Assembly: GCA_032095175.1 (NCBI GenBank)
Contig: DAMCZI010000001.1
Coordinates: 62,001-126,000, forward strand
Direction of reading: 5' to 3'
Source: DAMCZI01 sp032095175
GTDB taxonomy: Bacteria > Bacillota > Clostridia > Clostridiales > Caloramatoraceae
DNA length: 64,000 nucleotides
The position numbers and the translations under genes are program-made. Numbering within the stretch: position 1 is the stretch's first letter; every line of letters starts with the position of its first letter. Under the pieces are notes generated by a model. The model was not told where the DNA came from. It did no database searches and saw nothing but the letters and a program-made list of their open reading frames with translations. This document shows, in pieces, positions 8,840 through 18,032 of the stretch.

Positions 8840-8852
8840 GTAAGGTTTTTTT
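8769..8852 (+). terminator. Two hairpins after the regulator, the second terminator-like
   Basis: Same pair as at 5412-5495. The second hairpin here is cccttatgat with atcgtaagg followed by eight T. It lies between the regulator and the small Cys-rich gene and may attenuate readthrough. Confidence 0.6.
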
Positions 8853-8881
8853 TATGCCCATCCTGAAAGGAGTGCACTGGG

Positions 8882-9214
8882 ATGAATGAGAGAAAAAAGC
8901 ATTTGCATAAGATCTATCAGGTGGGAGACCATCACTTTCCAGTTTACCAGGAATATGATGAGCAGATGGGTGAAAGCTACCCTGTCTTCCCGGATTTTGA
9001 GGTATGCCCAGAGTACACTGCACAAGGTCGCCCATTTGTCACGGCGGTGCAGGAGAGCTGCCCTTATGCCAAGGCAAGGAATCTGGAAGAGACACCCAGC
9101 GATTGTAGTGACTGTGAGTGGTTTTTCAGAGAGCATACACATTATGATCCCATAGGGATTTGTATGAATGAACACTTTAAAAGAAGCAAAGACGAAGAAC
9201 AAAATGGAACATAG
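8882..9214 (+). CDS. Small Cys-rich conserved-looking protein, function unknown
   Basis: A 110-residue soluble protein with six cysteines, five of them in the second half (SCPYAKA, DCSDCEWF, ICMNEHF), an arrangement that suggests metal binding. The ATG at 8882 follows GAAAGGAGTG. No signal peptide or membrane segment is visible. It lies between the two-HTH regulator and the large SLH protein and shares their GC-rich composition. The leader and a short internal piece of this gene are echoed at 5496-5527, so an ancestral second copy was probably present there. I do not recognise the family. Confidence 0.6.
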   Translation: MNERKKHLHKIYQVGDHHFPVYQEYDEQMGESYPVFPDFEVCPEYTAQGRPFVTAVQESCPYAKARNLEETPSDCSDCEWFFREHTHYDPIGICMNEHFKRSKDEEQNGT

Positions 9215-9343
9215 CTTGTGGAAAAACTGCAAGCAAAGCTCTATGGAAATTTTGTTCTGACAAAATCAAAGGACGATATTGTGAAATCACAAGCGCAAGG
9301 ATGCTTGTAAATGATAAAAGGAGAAGTAAGGAGGATACACAAA

Positions 9344-12300
9344 TTGAAGAAGAGATTATTGGCAACGATACTGTGCCTTTGCATGGTGTTTACACTGTTA
9401 CCGACCGTAGTATTTGCGGCCGATACAGGCAAGGCCATACAGGATGGAATCGGCGGTATATCTGGTTATGATAGTGTAAAAGGCACCTACGACTACATCT
9501 ATTACGGAACTTATGACGGAAATCCAATCAAGTGGAGAGTGCTGGATGCCCAGACAAACACAGGGGAAACGGGATTGTTTCTGCTATCTGAGGATTGTTT
9601 GGGAACAGGGACTAATGGGGATGTAGTATTTGAAGCTGCATGGAACAGCGATGACAACGATGGTCAGACAAATCCCAATGAGTGGCAGAACAGCGATGCT
9701 CAGGAGTGGTGTAGGAGATTTCACTCGAAAAATCTCACCACGCTTGAACAGGATGCGGTTTTAGCAACAACTAAAAACGATTCAGCATTTAAAATTCCAT
9801 ATGGCGCATCTTCTTTGAATAAAGATAAAGTGTTTTTCCTGTCCGCAGAGGAAGTGGAGAACCCCGCCTACGGCTTTAAAGATGATGATAGCAGAATAGC
9901 GAAATACAGAGTGTGGTGGTTGCGTTCCCCCTATGTTCGCGATGCTTCTATGGTGTGTTGTATCGGCTTTAGCGGGAAGATGCCCGCCACCACTTATGTT
10001 TATTACGGCTGGTCAGCGCGTCCCGCTTTTAACTTAAATCTGAATTCTGTTCTCTTTTCATCTGCCGCCGTAGGCGGGAAATCAAGCGGCGTCGAAGGCG
10101 CCAATGCGCTGAAAAAGGTTTCTGCTACTACCCCGGTAGAATGGAAGCTGACCCTTAAGGACAGTAGAAGAAACTTTACTGTAACAGAAACTAAGGTTTT
10201 GGCAGCACCGGGAGGTAAAATCATGCTGAATTATTCGAATGCGACAAGTGGTACATATGACAGTGCTAACAGAACAGGAGAATTTGTTTCAGCAATGGTT
10301 ACCGATTCCAGTGGCAACATATTATATTACGGCAGACTCAAGGCGATTAAAAGCAGTACTGATGAAAGTGGTACTGTGGATATTACCATCCCCTCTGGAC
10401 TTGCTGAAGGAAGTTACACCCTTAAGGTCTTTTCCGAACAATATAACGGAGAATATAAGACTGATTATGCCAGTGTACCTGCGGTTATTACCCTGACCGT
10501 AGATAATGCACCGACGGTAGCAATTACCACGAATGCTTCCCCTGTGACGAATACAAGTCCCATTCCTATTACAATCACATTCAATGAAAGTGTAACAGGC
10601 TTTAACACCAGCGATTTAACTGTTACAAATGCAACAGTAAGTAATTTCAGTGGCAGTGGAGCAATCTACACGGCTGATATCGCTCCCATCTCCGAGGGGA
10701 CCTTTACTATTGACATAGCAAATAATGTAGCACAGGATATGGCTGGTAATGGAAACACTGCAGCCCTTCAGTTTAGCGGAACCTATGACTCCACTGTACC
10801 GACGGTTGACAGCCTGACACCAAGCGGTGCAGATGTTTCTATCAGCGGTAATCTAGAGATTACATTCAGTGAACCAATGAATACCACAACAGTTGGTACG
10901 GTTCAGCTTTCGGCTGACGGTGGGTCAACGTATGACGCAGCATTAACCGGCGGCAGTTGGTCGGCCAGTAGTATGGTCTTTACCGTGCCCTATTCTGGTC
11001 TTTCCTACAGCACGCAATATACGGTAAGTGTATCCGGCTTTAAGGATATCGCCAGTAACAAAATGACATCAGACCAGACCCATTCCTTTACCACGGAAAC
11101 AGAACCATTAAATCCTTCGGTCTCCCCGGACAATCTGACGATCAATAGAGGAAGCAGTACAAACTTTAGTGTTGCCTTCGGACAGGGAGTAACAGTTGCC
11201 ACAGGAGCAGCCATCACAGTTTCTAATAACAGCATAGCAGAAGTCAGTACCACATCAGTTACCACGCCGGGAGCCATTACCGTTACCGGCCTTTCCGCGG
11301 GAAACACGGACATCACGGTGGTTTTTAACGATACAGCCGCCACATCAAAGACGATCCCTGTCACCGTACAGCCCGTTACCCCCGTATGGCCTGTGGAAAG
11401 TAACCTAACCGCCTCCGGCATTACCTCTACGGGTGCAACTCTGACATGGACACCAGCGCAGGATATTACGGCAGTAACCGGCTATAAGCTCTACCAGAAT
11501 GGTACGGAGCTTGCCACTGTTGCAGGGAATGTCTACAGCTATACCGTCAGCGGGCTATCCGCCTCCACCAGCTATGGCTTTCAGGTTCAGGCAGGCAACC
11601 AGGACGGTGTGTGGACAATAGGTGGTCCTTCCGGTACAGTTACTACACTGAAAAAGTCTAACAGCGGGAGCGGAGAAAACAGCGAAAGCAACTGGAGCAG
11701 TACAGACATTCCGACACCCATCATCGTTCCAGACAAAAAGCCAAATCAGCCAGTCATCGCTTCAGCCATGCTGACTCCCTCTGTAAATAGCAAGAGGTTG
11801 GCAACGGTTGCGGTTTCGTTGGATATGGTTACAGCTACCATCAAAAAAGCAGCATTAGAAGCACAAACACAGGGCAGATCAGCTAACGGAATAGGCTTAG
11901 CCCTGCACCTTGAAAATACCTATGGTATCAAGGCTGTGAAATTTGTTCTTAGTCAGAGTGTGCTAAAGCAGCTGATTGATTCCAAAGTACGCCAACTTGA
12001 GATGGATAGCAAACTGCTTGCACTTCAGTTTGATCAGGAAGCCCTGCGCCAGCTTCAGTCGCAGAGCGTAGGGGATGTAACAATAAGCATCACTCCAGTG
12101 ACAGGACTGTCTGGCGAGGCTGCTGCAGCAAATGGTGGTAGACCGGTATATGATATCACCATCAGCTATGTCAAGGATGGAAAAGCTGCCAGCATTACCT
12201 CACTGGGAAGCGGCAGTGCCATTCTCTCCATTCCCTACACACCGGGTAAGAACGAAGCTGCAGGCTATTTATTCGGACTATATGTAGACGCAAAGGGAAA

Positions 12301-13336
12301 CGCCACTCGCATAGCAGGCTCTGCTTATGATGCTAACAGAGGTTGTGTAATGTTTACCACCAATCACTTCTCACAGTATGGAATCGGTTATACAGCACCG
12401 ACAGCGAAGTTTACAGATATCAGCACTCATTGGGCAAAAGAAGCTATCGATTACGTATCAGGAAGGGGACTCCTTTCTGGAACCTCTGACACAGCCTTTT
12501 CACCGAATTCTGCTATGACGCGGGGAATGCTGGTAACAGCGTTAGGCAGACTGGCAGGAGTGGATACAAAAGCGTATACCACAAATAGCTTTACGGATAT
12601 CAATACGGATAGTGTATTTCGTCCATATATTGAATGGGCATACAAGAAAGGCATCATTCATGGTGTCGATAATAATCAGTTTGCACCTGACAGAGCAATC
12701 ACCCGTGAGGAAATTGCAATGATCTTTGCAAACTACACAAAGGCAACCGACTATACACTGCCGATCACCCGCGAAGCCACAGCTTACGCTGACGCTTCAA
12801 GCATTGGCAGTGCTTACAAAGACTCTGTGAAAGCGATGCAGCAGGCAGGCATTATGATGGGCGGCAGTGACAACAAGTTTAATCCGAAAGGAAATGCCAC
12901 CCGCGCGGAGGTTTCCTCTATGCTGAGCCGTTACATCAAGCTCACCATCAGCCCTGCCACAGCGCAGGGCTGGGCACAAAACGATGCAGGACAGCACCTG
13001 AACTACAAGGATGGTAAGGCCCTGATCGGCACACAGATCATCGACGGTGTGAAGTATTTCTTGGGTACCGATGGTACGCTGAAAACAAGCTGGGTAAAAG
13101 ACAGCGATAACTGGCGTTTTTATTCAGGTAAGACTATGTTAGTCGGTTGGTGGGATCTTGGTGCAAACGGAAACAACAAGACCTATTACTTTACCAAGGA
13201 CGGTCTAATGGTGTATAGTAAGTGGCTTGAGATTGACGGCAAATGGTATTACTTTTACACCGATGGTTCTCTTGCCCGAAGCACCAAAATCGATGGCTAT
13301 GAAGTCGATGAAAAAGGCGTAAGAAAAACAAAGTAA
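9344..13336 (+). CDS. Large SLH-anchored multidomain surface protein
   Basis: A 1330-residue secreted protein. I place the start at TTG 9344 because AAGGAGG lies nine bases upstream and it begins directly at the signal peptide (MKKRLLATILCLCMVFTLLP, cleavage after VFAA). Domains in order: DUF6273-like (about 45-235, with YYGTYDGNPIKWRVLDAQ); an Ig-like domain (390-482); an SbsA-type Ig domain (485-585); a Big2-like domain (589-680); fibronectin III (682-770); a Gly/Ser/Asn linker; a helical region; three SLH repeats (about 1020-1205) that bind secondary cell-wall polymer; then choline-binding-like aromatic repeats (GTLKTSWVKDSDNWRFY and following). It is probably an adhesin or S-layer-associated protein. 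Its GC-rich composition contrasts with the surrounding chromosome and supports acquisition by transfer. Confidence 0.88.
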   Translation: MKKRLLATILCLCMVFTLLPTVVFAADTGKAIQDGIGGISGYDSVKGTYDYIYYGTYDGNPIKWRVLDAQTNTGETGLFLLSEDCLGTGTNGDVVFEAAWNSDDNDGQTNPNEWQNSDAQEWCRRFHSKNLTTLEQDAVLATTKNDSAFKIPYGASSLNKDKVFFLSAEEVENPAYGFKDDDSRIAKYRVWWLRSPYVRDASMVCCIGFSGKMPATTYVYYGWSARPAFNLNLNSVLFSSAAVGGKSSGVEGANALKKVSATTPVEWKLTLKDSRRNFTVTETKVLAAPGGKIMLNYSNATSGTYDSANRTGEFVSAMVTDSSGNILYYGRLKAIKSSTDESGTVDITIPSGLAEGSYTLKVFSEQYNGEYKTDYASVPAVITLTVDNAPTVAITTNASPVTNTSPIPITITFNESVTGFNTSDLTVTNATVSNFSGSGAIYTADIAPISEGTFTIDIANNVAQDMAGNGNTAALQFSGTYDSTVPTVDSLTPSGADVSISGNLEITFSEPMNTTTVGTVQLSADGGSTYDAALTGGSWSASSMVFTVPYSGLSYSTQYTVSVSGFKDIASNKMTSDQTHSFTTETEPLNPSVSPDNLTINRGSSTNFSVAFGQGVTVATGAAITVSNNSIAEVSTTSVTTPGAITVTGLSAGNTDITVVFNDTAATSKTIPVTVQPVTPVWPVESNLTASGITSTGATLTWTPAQDITAVTGYKLYQNGTELATVAGNVYSYTVSGLSASTSYGFQVQAGNQDGVWTIGGPSGTVTTLKKSNSGSGENSESNWSSTDIPTPIIVPDKKPNQPVIASAMLTPSVNSKRLATVAVSLDMVTATIKKAALEAQTQGRSANGIGLALHLENTYGIKAVKFVLSQSVLKQLIDSKVRQLEMDSKLLALQFDQEALRQLQSQSVGDVTISITPVTGLSGEAAAANGGRPVYDITISYVKDGKAASITSLGSGSAILSIPYTPGKNEAAGYLFGLYVDAKGNATRIAGSAYDANRGCVMFTTNHFSQYGIGYTAPTAKFTDISTHWAKEAIDYVSGRGLLSGTSDTAFSPNSAMTRGMLVTALGRLAGVDTKAYTTNSFTDINTDSVFRPYIEWAYKKGIIHGVDNNQFAPDRAITREEIAMIFANYTKATDYTLPITREATAYADASSIGSAYKDSVKAMQQAGIMMGGSDNKFNPKGNATRAEVSSMLSRYIKLTISPATAQGWAQNDAGQHLNYKDGKALIGTQIIDGVKYFLGTDGTLKTSWVKDSDNWRFYSGKTMLVGWWDLGANGNNKTYYFTKDGLMVYSKWLEIDGKWYYFYTDGSLARSTKIDGYEVDEKGVRKTK

Positions 13337-13444
13337 TCGACATCCATATCGTATGGGTGATTGAATTGAAATTGTGTGGAATAATGAGGATTATTATAAA
13401 ATGACAGGACTGTTATAGACACAGGCAGAAATGTGCGAAATTAT

Positions 13445-13484
13445 GAGCCAGCTTCAGCAGCTTTCTTGCTGATACTGGCTTGTT
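13445..13484 (+). terminator. Hairpin after the SLH protein gene
   Basis: gagccag...cagc (from 13445) pairs with gctg...ctggctt (13468-13481), followed by a short T stretch. Likely terminator. Confidence 0.5.
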
Positions 13485-13621
13485 TCGTATGTATTCGGAA
13501 AAAATATTCTTTTATTTTTTGTTGTACATCTTGACACAAGCTAATGAAAAATATATAGGAGATGAAATAGTAGATGCCAACTGGGGTATAGTGTTCTGGT
13601 TATCCTTTTTAAATAAGTAAA

Positions 13622-13779
13622 AGGGGGCTGTCGCACTAGCGAAAATAACTTTCAAAAGTGCCAGGCACATGGCAAGTGGCAAGTTGAATAAAACCCGATG
13701 TTTCAGGATTTATTCAACTTGCCACTTGCCATGTGCCTGGCACTTTTGGCGATAATATTCGTTAGCGCAACAGCACCAT
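13622..13779. repeat. Long hairpin element with 40-bp perfect arms (MITE-like)
   Basis: Arms 13653-13692 and 13709-13748 are perfectly complementary over 40 bp around a 16-base loop. Outside them, gggggctgtcgcactagc (13623-13640) pairs imperfectly with gttagcgcaacagcacc (near 13761-13777), and the flanks continue to pair loosely, giving a roughly 160-bp element. The ends resemble terminal inverted repeats of some insertion sequences, but no transposase is present. It is the main content of the gene-free stretch 13337-13825, together with the terminator at 13445. A non-autonomous mobile element or a very stable RNA hairpin are both possible. Confidence 0.75.
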
Positions 13780-13825
13780 ATTTATTTACCTTTGCTCGAA
13801 TAATTCTCTACTCAAAACGGGAAAT

Positions 13826-14857
13826 TCATTCTGACCCCTTTACTGCGCCTATTTCAAATAAGTAGATAGACCCATCCTCCAGGCTTTCACCAATACCACA
13901 GAACTGTTCTTTACCAGATGCATCAGTATACGAAACCCCAATAGATGGAAAGTCAGGCATGAAGAATTGCACTATCAAAGGTTTATCAGGTGTTATCATA
14001 GTAATATTATATAAATCTTTTGTTGCATAATGTATATCTGTCTCTGCATTGTATTCAATGCTATGAATAGTGACATTGTTCAGCGTTTCCCTAGGAATAA
14101 TCAGAATACTAGGACCATCTTCATTCACAACATATTTAACTGCGTTTTTATATTTTTCAAGTTGATCCTGCTCAGCATAACTAACAGATATTTTAATTGG
14201 ACCTGATTGTTTCGCATATTGAGCATCCTGAGACTTAATGTTGTACTTGTAAAGTTTTTCTCCATTCGGGGATGGAACACAAATTTCATTGCTATCATTA
14301 ACATAAGCATCCTTGTAACCTAGGATGTAGTTTGTAGGGTAGAAGATGAACTCAGAATCTTTAACTATCTTAAATATAAAAAGTGATAATTTATCATTTT
14401 TGTTACCGCAAGCAATTATAACTTCCTTTATTCCATCCTTATTAAAGTCGTAGCAAGCCATTTGATAATAATCCGAAGAAATCGCCTCATCATTATCAAA
14501 CACATCTGGGCTAATATAGTTTACAGCCAAGTTAGTAGCTTTAGAATTGTAAATAGCATACATCTTAGTACCATTAGGATTATCCCTTGATAAGTGAAAA
14601 TCCATACTTATATCATTAGAAATTTTAGCACTCATATTAGCTTCTTTGCCATCTAGTATTTCTTGTCCTGTTAATTGAATTGAATCCATGTCCTTTGCCT
14701 TAAAAAGATATTCTGGGGCACTTTGCTCTTGCTTTTCATTTGTTTTCCCTGACGATGGAGCCTGGCCATTTTGATTCTTACTTTCTTGACCTGAGCAGCC
14801 TGATAGCAAACAAATTATTATAAGCACAGCCACTAAGTGTTTTTTATGCTTATTCAA
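13826..14857 (-). CDS. Lipoprotein of unknown function
   Basis: A TTG start (14857) preceded by AGGAGG. The N-terminus MNKHKKHLVAVLIIICLLSG leads to a lipobox LSGC, so the protein should be lipid-anchored outside the membrane after Cys21. A Ser/Gln/Asn-rich linker follows. Around residues 130-145 CYDFNKDGIKEVIIACG looks like an FG-GAP/VCBS or calcium-loop type repeat (DxNxDGxxE). The remainder has no motif I recognise. It is the last gene of the minus-strand envelope operon, 35 bases after the Ig-like anchored protein. Confidence 0.7.
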   Translation of the reverse strand: MNKHKKHLVAVLIIICLLSGCSGQESKNQNGQAPSSGKTNEKQEQSAPEYLFKAKDMDSIQLTGQEILDGKEANMSAKISNDISMDFHLSRDNPNGTKMYAIYNSKATNLAVNYISPDVFDNDEAISSDYYQMACYDFNKDGIKEVIIACGNKNDKLSLFIFKIVKDSEFIFYPTNYILGYKDAYVNDSNEICVPSPNGEKLYKYNIKSQDAQYAKQSGPIKISVSYAEQDQLEKYKNAVKYVVNEDGPSILIIPRETLNNVTIHSIEYNAETDIHYATKDLYNITMITPDKPLIVQFFMPDFPSIGVSYTDASGKEQFCGIGESLEDGSIYLFEIGAVKGSE

Positions 14858-14892
14858 AAAAATTCCTCCTATATTAAATTATTTCACACACA

Positions 14893-16056
14893 CTAAATAT
14901 CTACATGATGTTGTTTGCTCTTCTTTTTGAGGATTAAAAAGCCTCCAAGTATTATCACAATAATCACAGGAATGACAATCCACCAAATATGAGAGCTTAT
15001 GGTAGAATTGCTTTTTTTCATGGTTGCTTCTCTGTTAAAGGAAGATACTTTTAATTTGTATGGTTTTTCTGCCCCATCAATAGTAATCATACCAGTAATA
15101 GTTGTTTCCCCATCCCCAATAGAAGTAATTACACCCTTATCATTAATCTCTGCAATTTCAGGGTTAGATGATTTACAGGTAAAGGTGTAGGGGAGATTAC
15201 CGGGAACTTTGAAAGTAGTTTGTGTACTATCACCAACTGCAATGGAATCATTTTGTAGGGTAATGGCTACATAACCTGTTTCAATATTCTTTTCAATGCT
15301 ATTCTCATTATTAGAATTAGAGTTATTTTCATCAATTGTAATACCGTAGAGAGATTCTGAATCAGCCAAGTAGGTTGCATCAAGCATAGGCTGTGCTGAG
15401 CCCCATATCAAAACAGGTGTATCAGTATCAACCCGGTAAACGGCGCTCATATCACTTGCAATATAGAATTCTGCAATCAATGCCTTTGTGTCAACAAAAT
15501 TTGCTTTTACATCATAAAACCAGCCATCCACCATTTCTTCTGACATGGAAAGCTTATATTCGCCTAGGTTATGATTTAAGCTTGTTGCTGCTGTAGGCAA
15601 TTGTTCCAAAATTTCTATTGCTGCATACTCTGTGACCTGTATATGATCATCAATAAAACCATATTCGCCGCTTACGTTAATCGGTAATGTACCTGTTTGT
15701 TTAACAGCCACTTTATTTCCAGTTAAATCAAATGTTATTATTACATTTCCTGTCTTAGGGTGTTCGTATATTCCCCTACCATTGTCGTCTATATAAAATG
15801 CCCCTGCAAGGCGAAAATCCCTTGAGGTATCCTCACTCTCACTGCCTTCCATCATAGCGAACTCAAACATAACAACATCATTGTCCAGATACATTAGAGA
15901 TAAAACACCGCTATTATATTGACTATTGTTTTCTTTAGCATAAGTTCCTTTAACTTCATTCCACTTTACTAGGTTTGCAGCAGAAACAGGTATTTGAAAC
16001 ATCAGAAAAGTACATCCAATTATGAATGATATCATTACTTTTTTATACAAGTTCAT
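14893..16056 (-). CDS. Secreted membrane-anchored protein with Big2-type Ig domain
   Basis: A 387-residue protein with a signal peptide (MNLYKKVMISFIIGCTFLMF, ending at VSAA), an N-terminal region of unknown fold, a Big2-like Ig domain at about 265-340 (LPYTFTCKSSNPEIAEINDK, then GDGETTITG) and a C-terminal membrane segment (IWWIVIPVIIVIILGGFLIL) with a KKKSK tail. No LPXTG sorting motif is seen, so anchoring is by the transmembrane helix. The start is set by GGAGGG; the upstream gene ends three bases before it, which implies translational coupling. Confidence 0.7.
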   Translation of the reverse strand: MNLYKKVMISFIIGCTFLMFQIPVSAANLVKWNEVKGTYAKENNSQYNSGVLSLMYLDNDVVMFEFAMMEGSESEDTSRDFRLAGAFYIDDNGRGIYEHPKTGNVIITFDLTGNKVAVKQTGTLPINVSGEYGFIDDHIQVTEYAAIEILEQLPTAATSLNHNLGEYKLSMSEEMVDGWFYDVKANFVDTKALIAEFYIASDMSAVYRVDTDTPVLIWGSAQPMLDATYLADSESLYGITIDENNSNSNNENSIEKNIETGYVAITLQNDSIAVGDSTQTTFKVPGNLPYTFTCKSSNPEIAEINDKGVITSIGDGETTITGMITIDGAEKPYKLKVSSFNREATMKKSNSTISSHIWWIVIPVIIVIILGGFLILKKKSKQHHVDI

Positions 16057-16059
16057 ATA

Positions 16060-16761
16060 TTATCCCTCCGCCAGATTTACTTCAAAATCTATCTGCTTAG
16101 GGGTTTGCCCCTTGATCCAATATTTGAGGACATACATACCGTTGCTGACTCTAAGCCCGCCCTTTGATGGATAGTAGTTCCAATTATAAAAACAGCCTCC
16201 ATTTACATGCTTTGCTATTAGTCCTGATTTATTAATAAGATTGCCATATTCATCATAAACCTCAAAATCTATCCTTTTACCACTTGCATTAAAATAATCA
16301 AATTTAAAAACCTGTATTACATCACCTGAATCGGTATAAGTTTGATAAGTCTGTGTAAAGCTCAGCTTTGCAGGAGGCCCGCTATGTGTTATTTTAAGCC
16401 TCCTTGAAATTTCTTTTTCACCTAATCCATATTTAGCAGCATATACATATTCTACATTTAAATAGTAAACCCCAGGATTAACACCTGAAAATGATCTCTT
16501 GTAAGTAATCGTAGTTCCAGCTTCAACCAATAACATTGTAAAGGTTTCTATTACATTATTATTTGAGTCTGTTAGGTTGGCCGATACCCTTCCACCAGCT
16601 CCTATATATACAGGCATAACAAATTTCCCATCTTTATTATAGGTGCTTTTAAAAACGATTATTTGCTCTGGTTTTAATCCCGCTGCTTGAACTTTAAGTG
16701 TACAACACATACTGACAACTACAATTAGCAGAGATAGCACTCTTCTTATAAAATTTTTCAT
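16060..16761 (-). CDS. Secreted protein of unknown function
   Basis: The signal peptide MKNFIRRVLSLLIVVVSMCC with cleavage near VQAA is followed by about 205 residues rich in beta-strand patterns. The repeated sense of FKSTYNKDGKFVMPVYIGAG and VFKFDYFNASGKRIDFEVYDE suggests two related beta-sandwich modules. I take ATG 16761 (AAGGGTGAG just upstream) over an in-frame GTG at 16770. No anchor is visible. It sits between a membrane-tethered helical protein and the Ig-like anchored protein in the same operon, so a cell-surface role is likely. Confidence 0.6.
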   Translation of the reverse strand: MKNFIRRVLSLLIVVVSMCCTLKVQAAGLKPEQIIVFKSTYNKDGKFVMPVYIGAGGRVSANLTDSNNNVIETFTMLLVEAGTTITYKRSFSGVNPGVYYLNVEYVYAAKYGLGEKEISRRLKITHSGPPAKLSFTQTYQTYTDSGDVIQVFKFDYFNASGKRIDFEVYDEYGNLINKSGLIAKHVNGGCFYNWNYYPSKGGLRVSNGMYVLKYWIKGQTPKQIDFEVNLAEG

Positions 16762-16871
16762 TATACTCACCCTTCTGAAAATTATTTAATCCCAACCTCA
16801 AAATATCAATAGTCCTTAGCTTATAATTATACATTTTCATATCAGCCATATAATTTTTCCGTTTAAACCCT

Positions 16872-17327
16872 TTATTTTGTGCCCTCAAAGAAGGCCTGTG
16901 GATCAATCTGTGCCGCAATGCAAGCTTTCTCAAATACATTAGCTTGATTAGGATCCTGTTGTATTTCTTGTTCAATACCTACCACTAGATCTTCAGCAGT
17001 CAACTCATAGGAGTTACCCTTTGCTGCCCCAAAATTTATGATCTCCTTAGCTATTTTGATTTTACCTTGTTCATCTGCTCCGTTCCAGTCAAAAACATCA
17101 TAATTAATAATTTTTGAAATCATCTCTATAGTTACCTCTGTCCCAGGGCTATCTTGTTCAATCTCCTTTGCTGGCTCTTGATTTGACGTTGCAGGGGCAA
17201 CATTTTGTAAATTAGAAGTTTGACTGTTTGGGGTTGAAGTATCCTTGCCCAAAATCATAACAGCAGCAAACAAAATAACAAAGGTTACAGCTACCGTAAT
17301 AAGCACCGTTTTTAATGTTTTATTCAC
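16872..17327 (-). CDS. Membrane-tethered small protein of unknown function
   Basis: A GTG start at 17327 behind AGGAGG. One N-terminal transmembrane helix (about residues 7-27) is followed by a Ser/Thr/Asn/Gln-rich linker and an acidic helical domain (residues 65-151). It is 15 bases downstream of lemA and probably co-transcribed. The gap of 110 bases to the next gene (16762-16871) shows no separate promoter I can defend. The family is not recognised. Confidence 0.6.
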   Translation of the reverse strand: MNKTLKTVLITVAVTFVILFAAVMILGKDTSTPNSQTSNLQNVAPATSNQEPAKEIEQDSPGTEVTIEMISKIINYDVFDWNGADEQGKIKIAKEIINFGAAKGNSYELTAEDLVVGIEQEIQQDPNQANVFEKACIAAQIDPQAFFEGTK

Positions 17328-17342
17328 AATACATCCTCCTAA

Positions 17343-17882
17343 CTATAATTTCATTGCAACATCAGCTTTTTTGGCTTCTTCAGCAATAAAAAAGTCCTGC
17401 TTTGAAATCCCCATTGACTTAGAAACTACGCTGCTAGGAAAGGAGACAACTAACTGATTCAGTAAAGAAACATTTGAGTTATATAGTCGTCTTGCAGCTT
17501 GTAAATGCTCTTCAACATCGGAAGCAGCCACTTGCAGCTGTCTATAATTTTCGCTTGATTTCAGTTCTGGATAATTTTCGGCAAGTACGCTAATTCTACT
17601 GCTCATATTATCAAGCTGTCCATTGATATCATTTTTTTCTGATACAGTCATACCTTTTCTGAGGTTCACTATTTTTTCAAATGTGTCAACTTCGTGTTTA
17701 GCATAAGCTTTTGTGATATCAACTAGCTTTGTTAAAGTGTCATAGCGCTTTGTCAGTGCAACATCAATTCCCGAACTCGCTTCACCGATTTTTACAAGAA
17801 GTTGTCTGAATTTGTTGTTTATTGTTATCCACCAAATACTTATGATAAGGATTACTATTACTAAAGTGATTATATATGGCAT
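17343..17882 (-). CDS. lemA: LemA family membrane protein
   Basis: A 179-residue protein with one N-terminal transmembrane segment (PYIITLVIVILIISIWWITI) and a long helical-bundle domain with the LemA signature region (RYDTLTKLVDITKAYAKHE and later LAENYPELKSSENYRQLQ). LemA proteins are membrane-anchored and often encoded beside DUF3137 or TPM-domain partners; their molecular role is not well defined. ATG 17882 has AAGGAG upstream. It heads the minus-strand envelope operon; the DUF3137 gene lies upstream beyond a 258-base region of hairpins. Confidence 0.88.
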   Translation of the reverse strand: MPYIITLVIVILIISIWWITINNKFRQLLVKIGEASSGIDVALTKRYDTLTKLVDITKAYAKHEVDTFEKIVNLRKGMTVSEKNDINGQLDNMSSRISVLAENYPELKSSENYRQLQVAASDVEEHLQAARRLYNSNVSLLNQLVVSFPSSVVSKSMGISKQDFFIAEEAKKADVAMKL

Positions 17883-17918
17883 ACTATTTATCTCCTTTTA
17901 AATCTATATTTTTACTAG

Positions 17919-17962
17919 ATTAATCGCACTAAAGATTTTACATTGGGTGTTGTGCGATTAAT
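17919..17962. repeat. Hairpin H1, loop related to CCAATGTA
   Basis: Arms attaatcgcac (17919-17929) and gtgcgattaat (17952-17962) pair perfectly over 11 bp. The 22-base loop, read on the minus strand, contains cacccaatgtaaaat, sharing CCAATGTA with the loops of the two following hairpins but in opposite orientation. Confidence 0.5.
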
Positions 17963-17972
17963 GAATCAAGGA

Positions 17973-18032
17973 ATATGATTTCGCATAAATGTTTTGGGCC
18001 GAGCAATGTAGAATCATTTATGCGAAACATAT
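17973..18032. repeat. Hairpin H2 with loop gggccgagcaatgtag
   Basis: Arms tttcgcataaatg (17979-17991) and catttatgcgaaa (18015-18027) pair perfectly. atatg and catat extend the stem across a one-base bulge. The 23-base loop contains gggccgagcaatgtag, closely resembling gggtcgaaccaatgtag in the next hairpin, although the stems are unrelated. Confidence 0.65.

Noticed and set aside
10003..11421. Open frames antisense to the SLH protein gene
   Set aside because: They are shadows of a GC-richer coding strand, lacking ribosome sites and recognisable domains.
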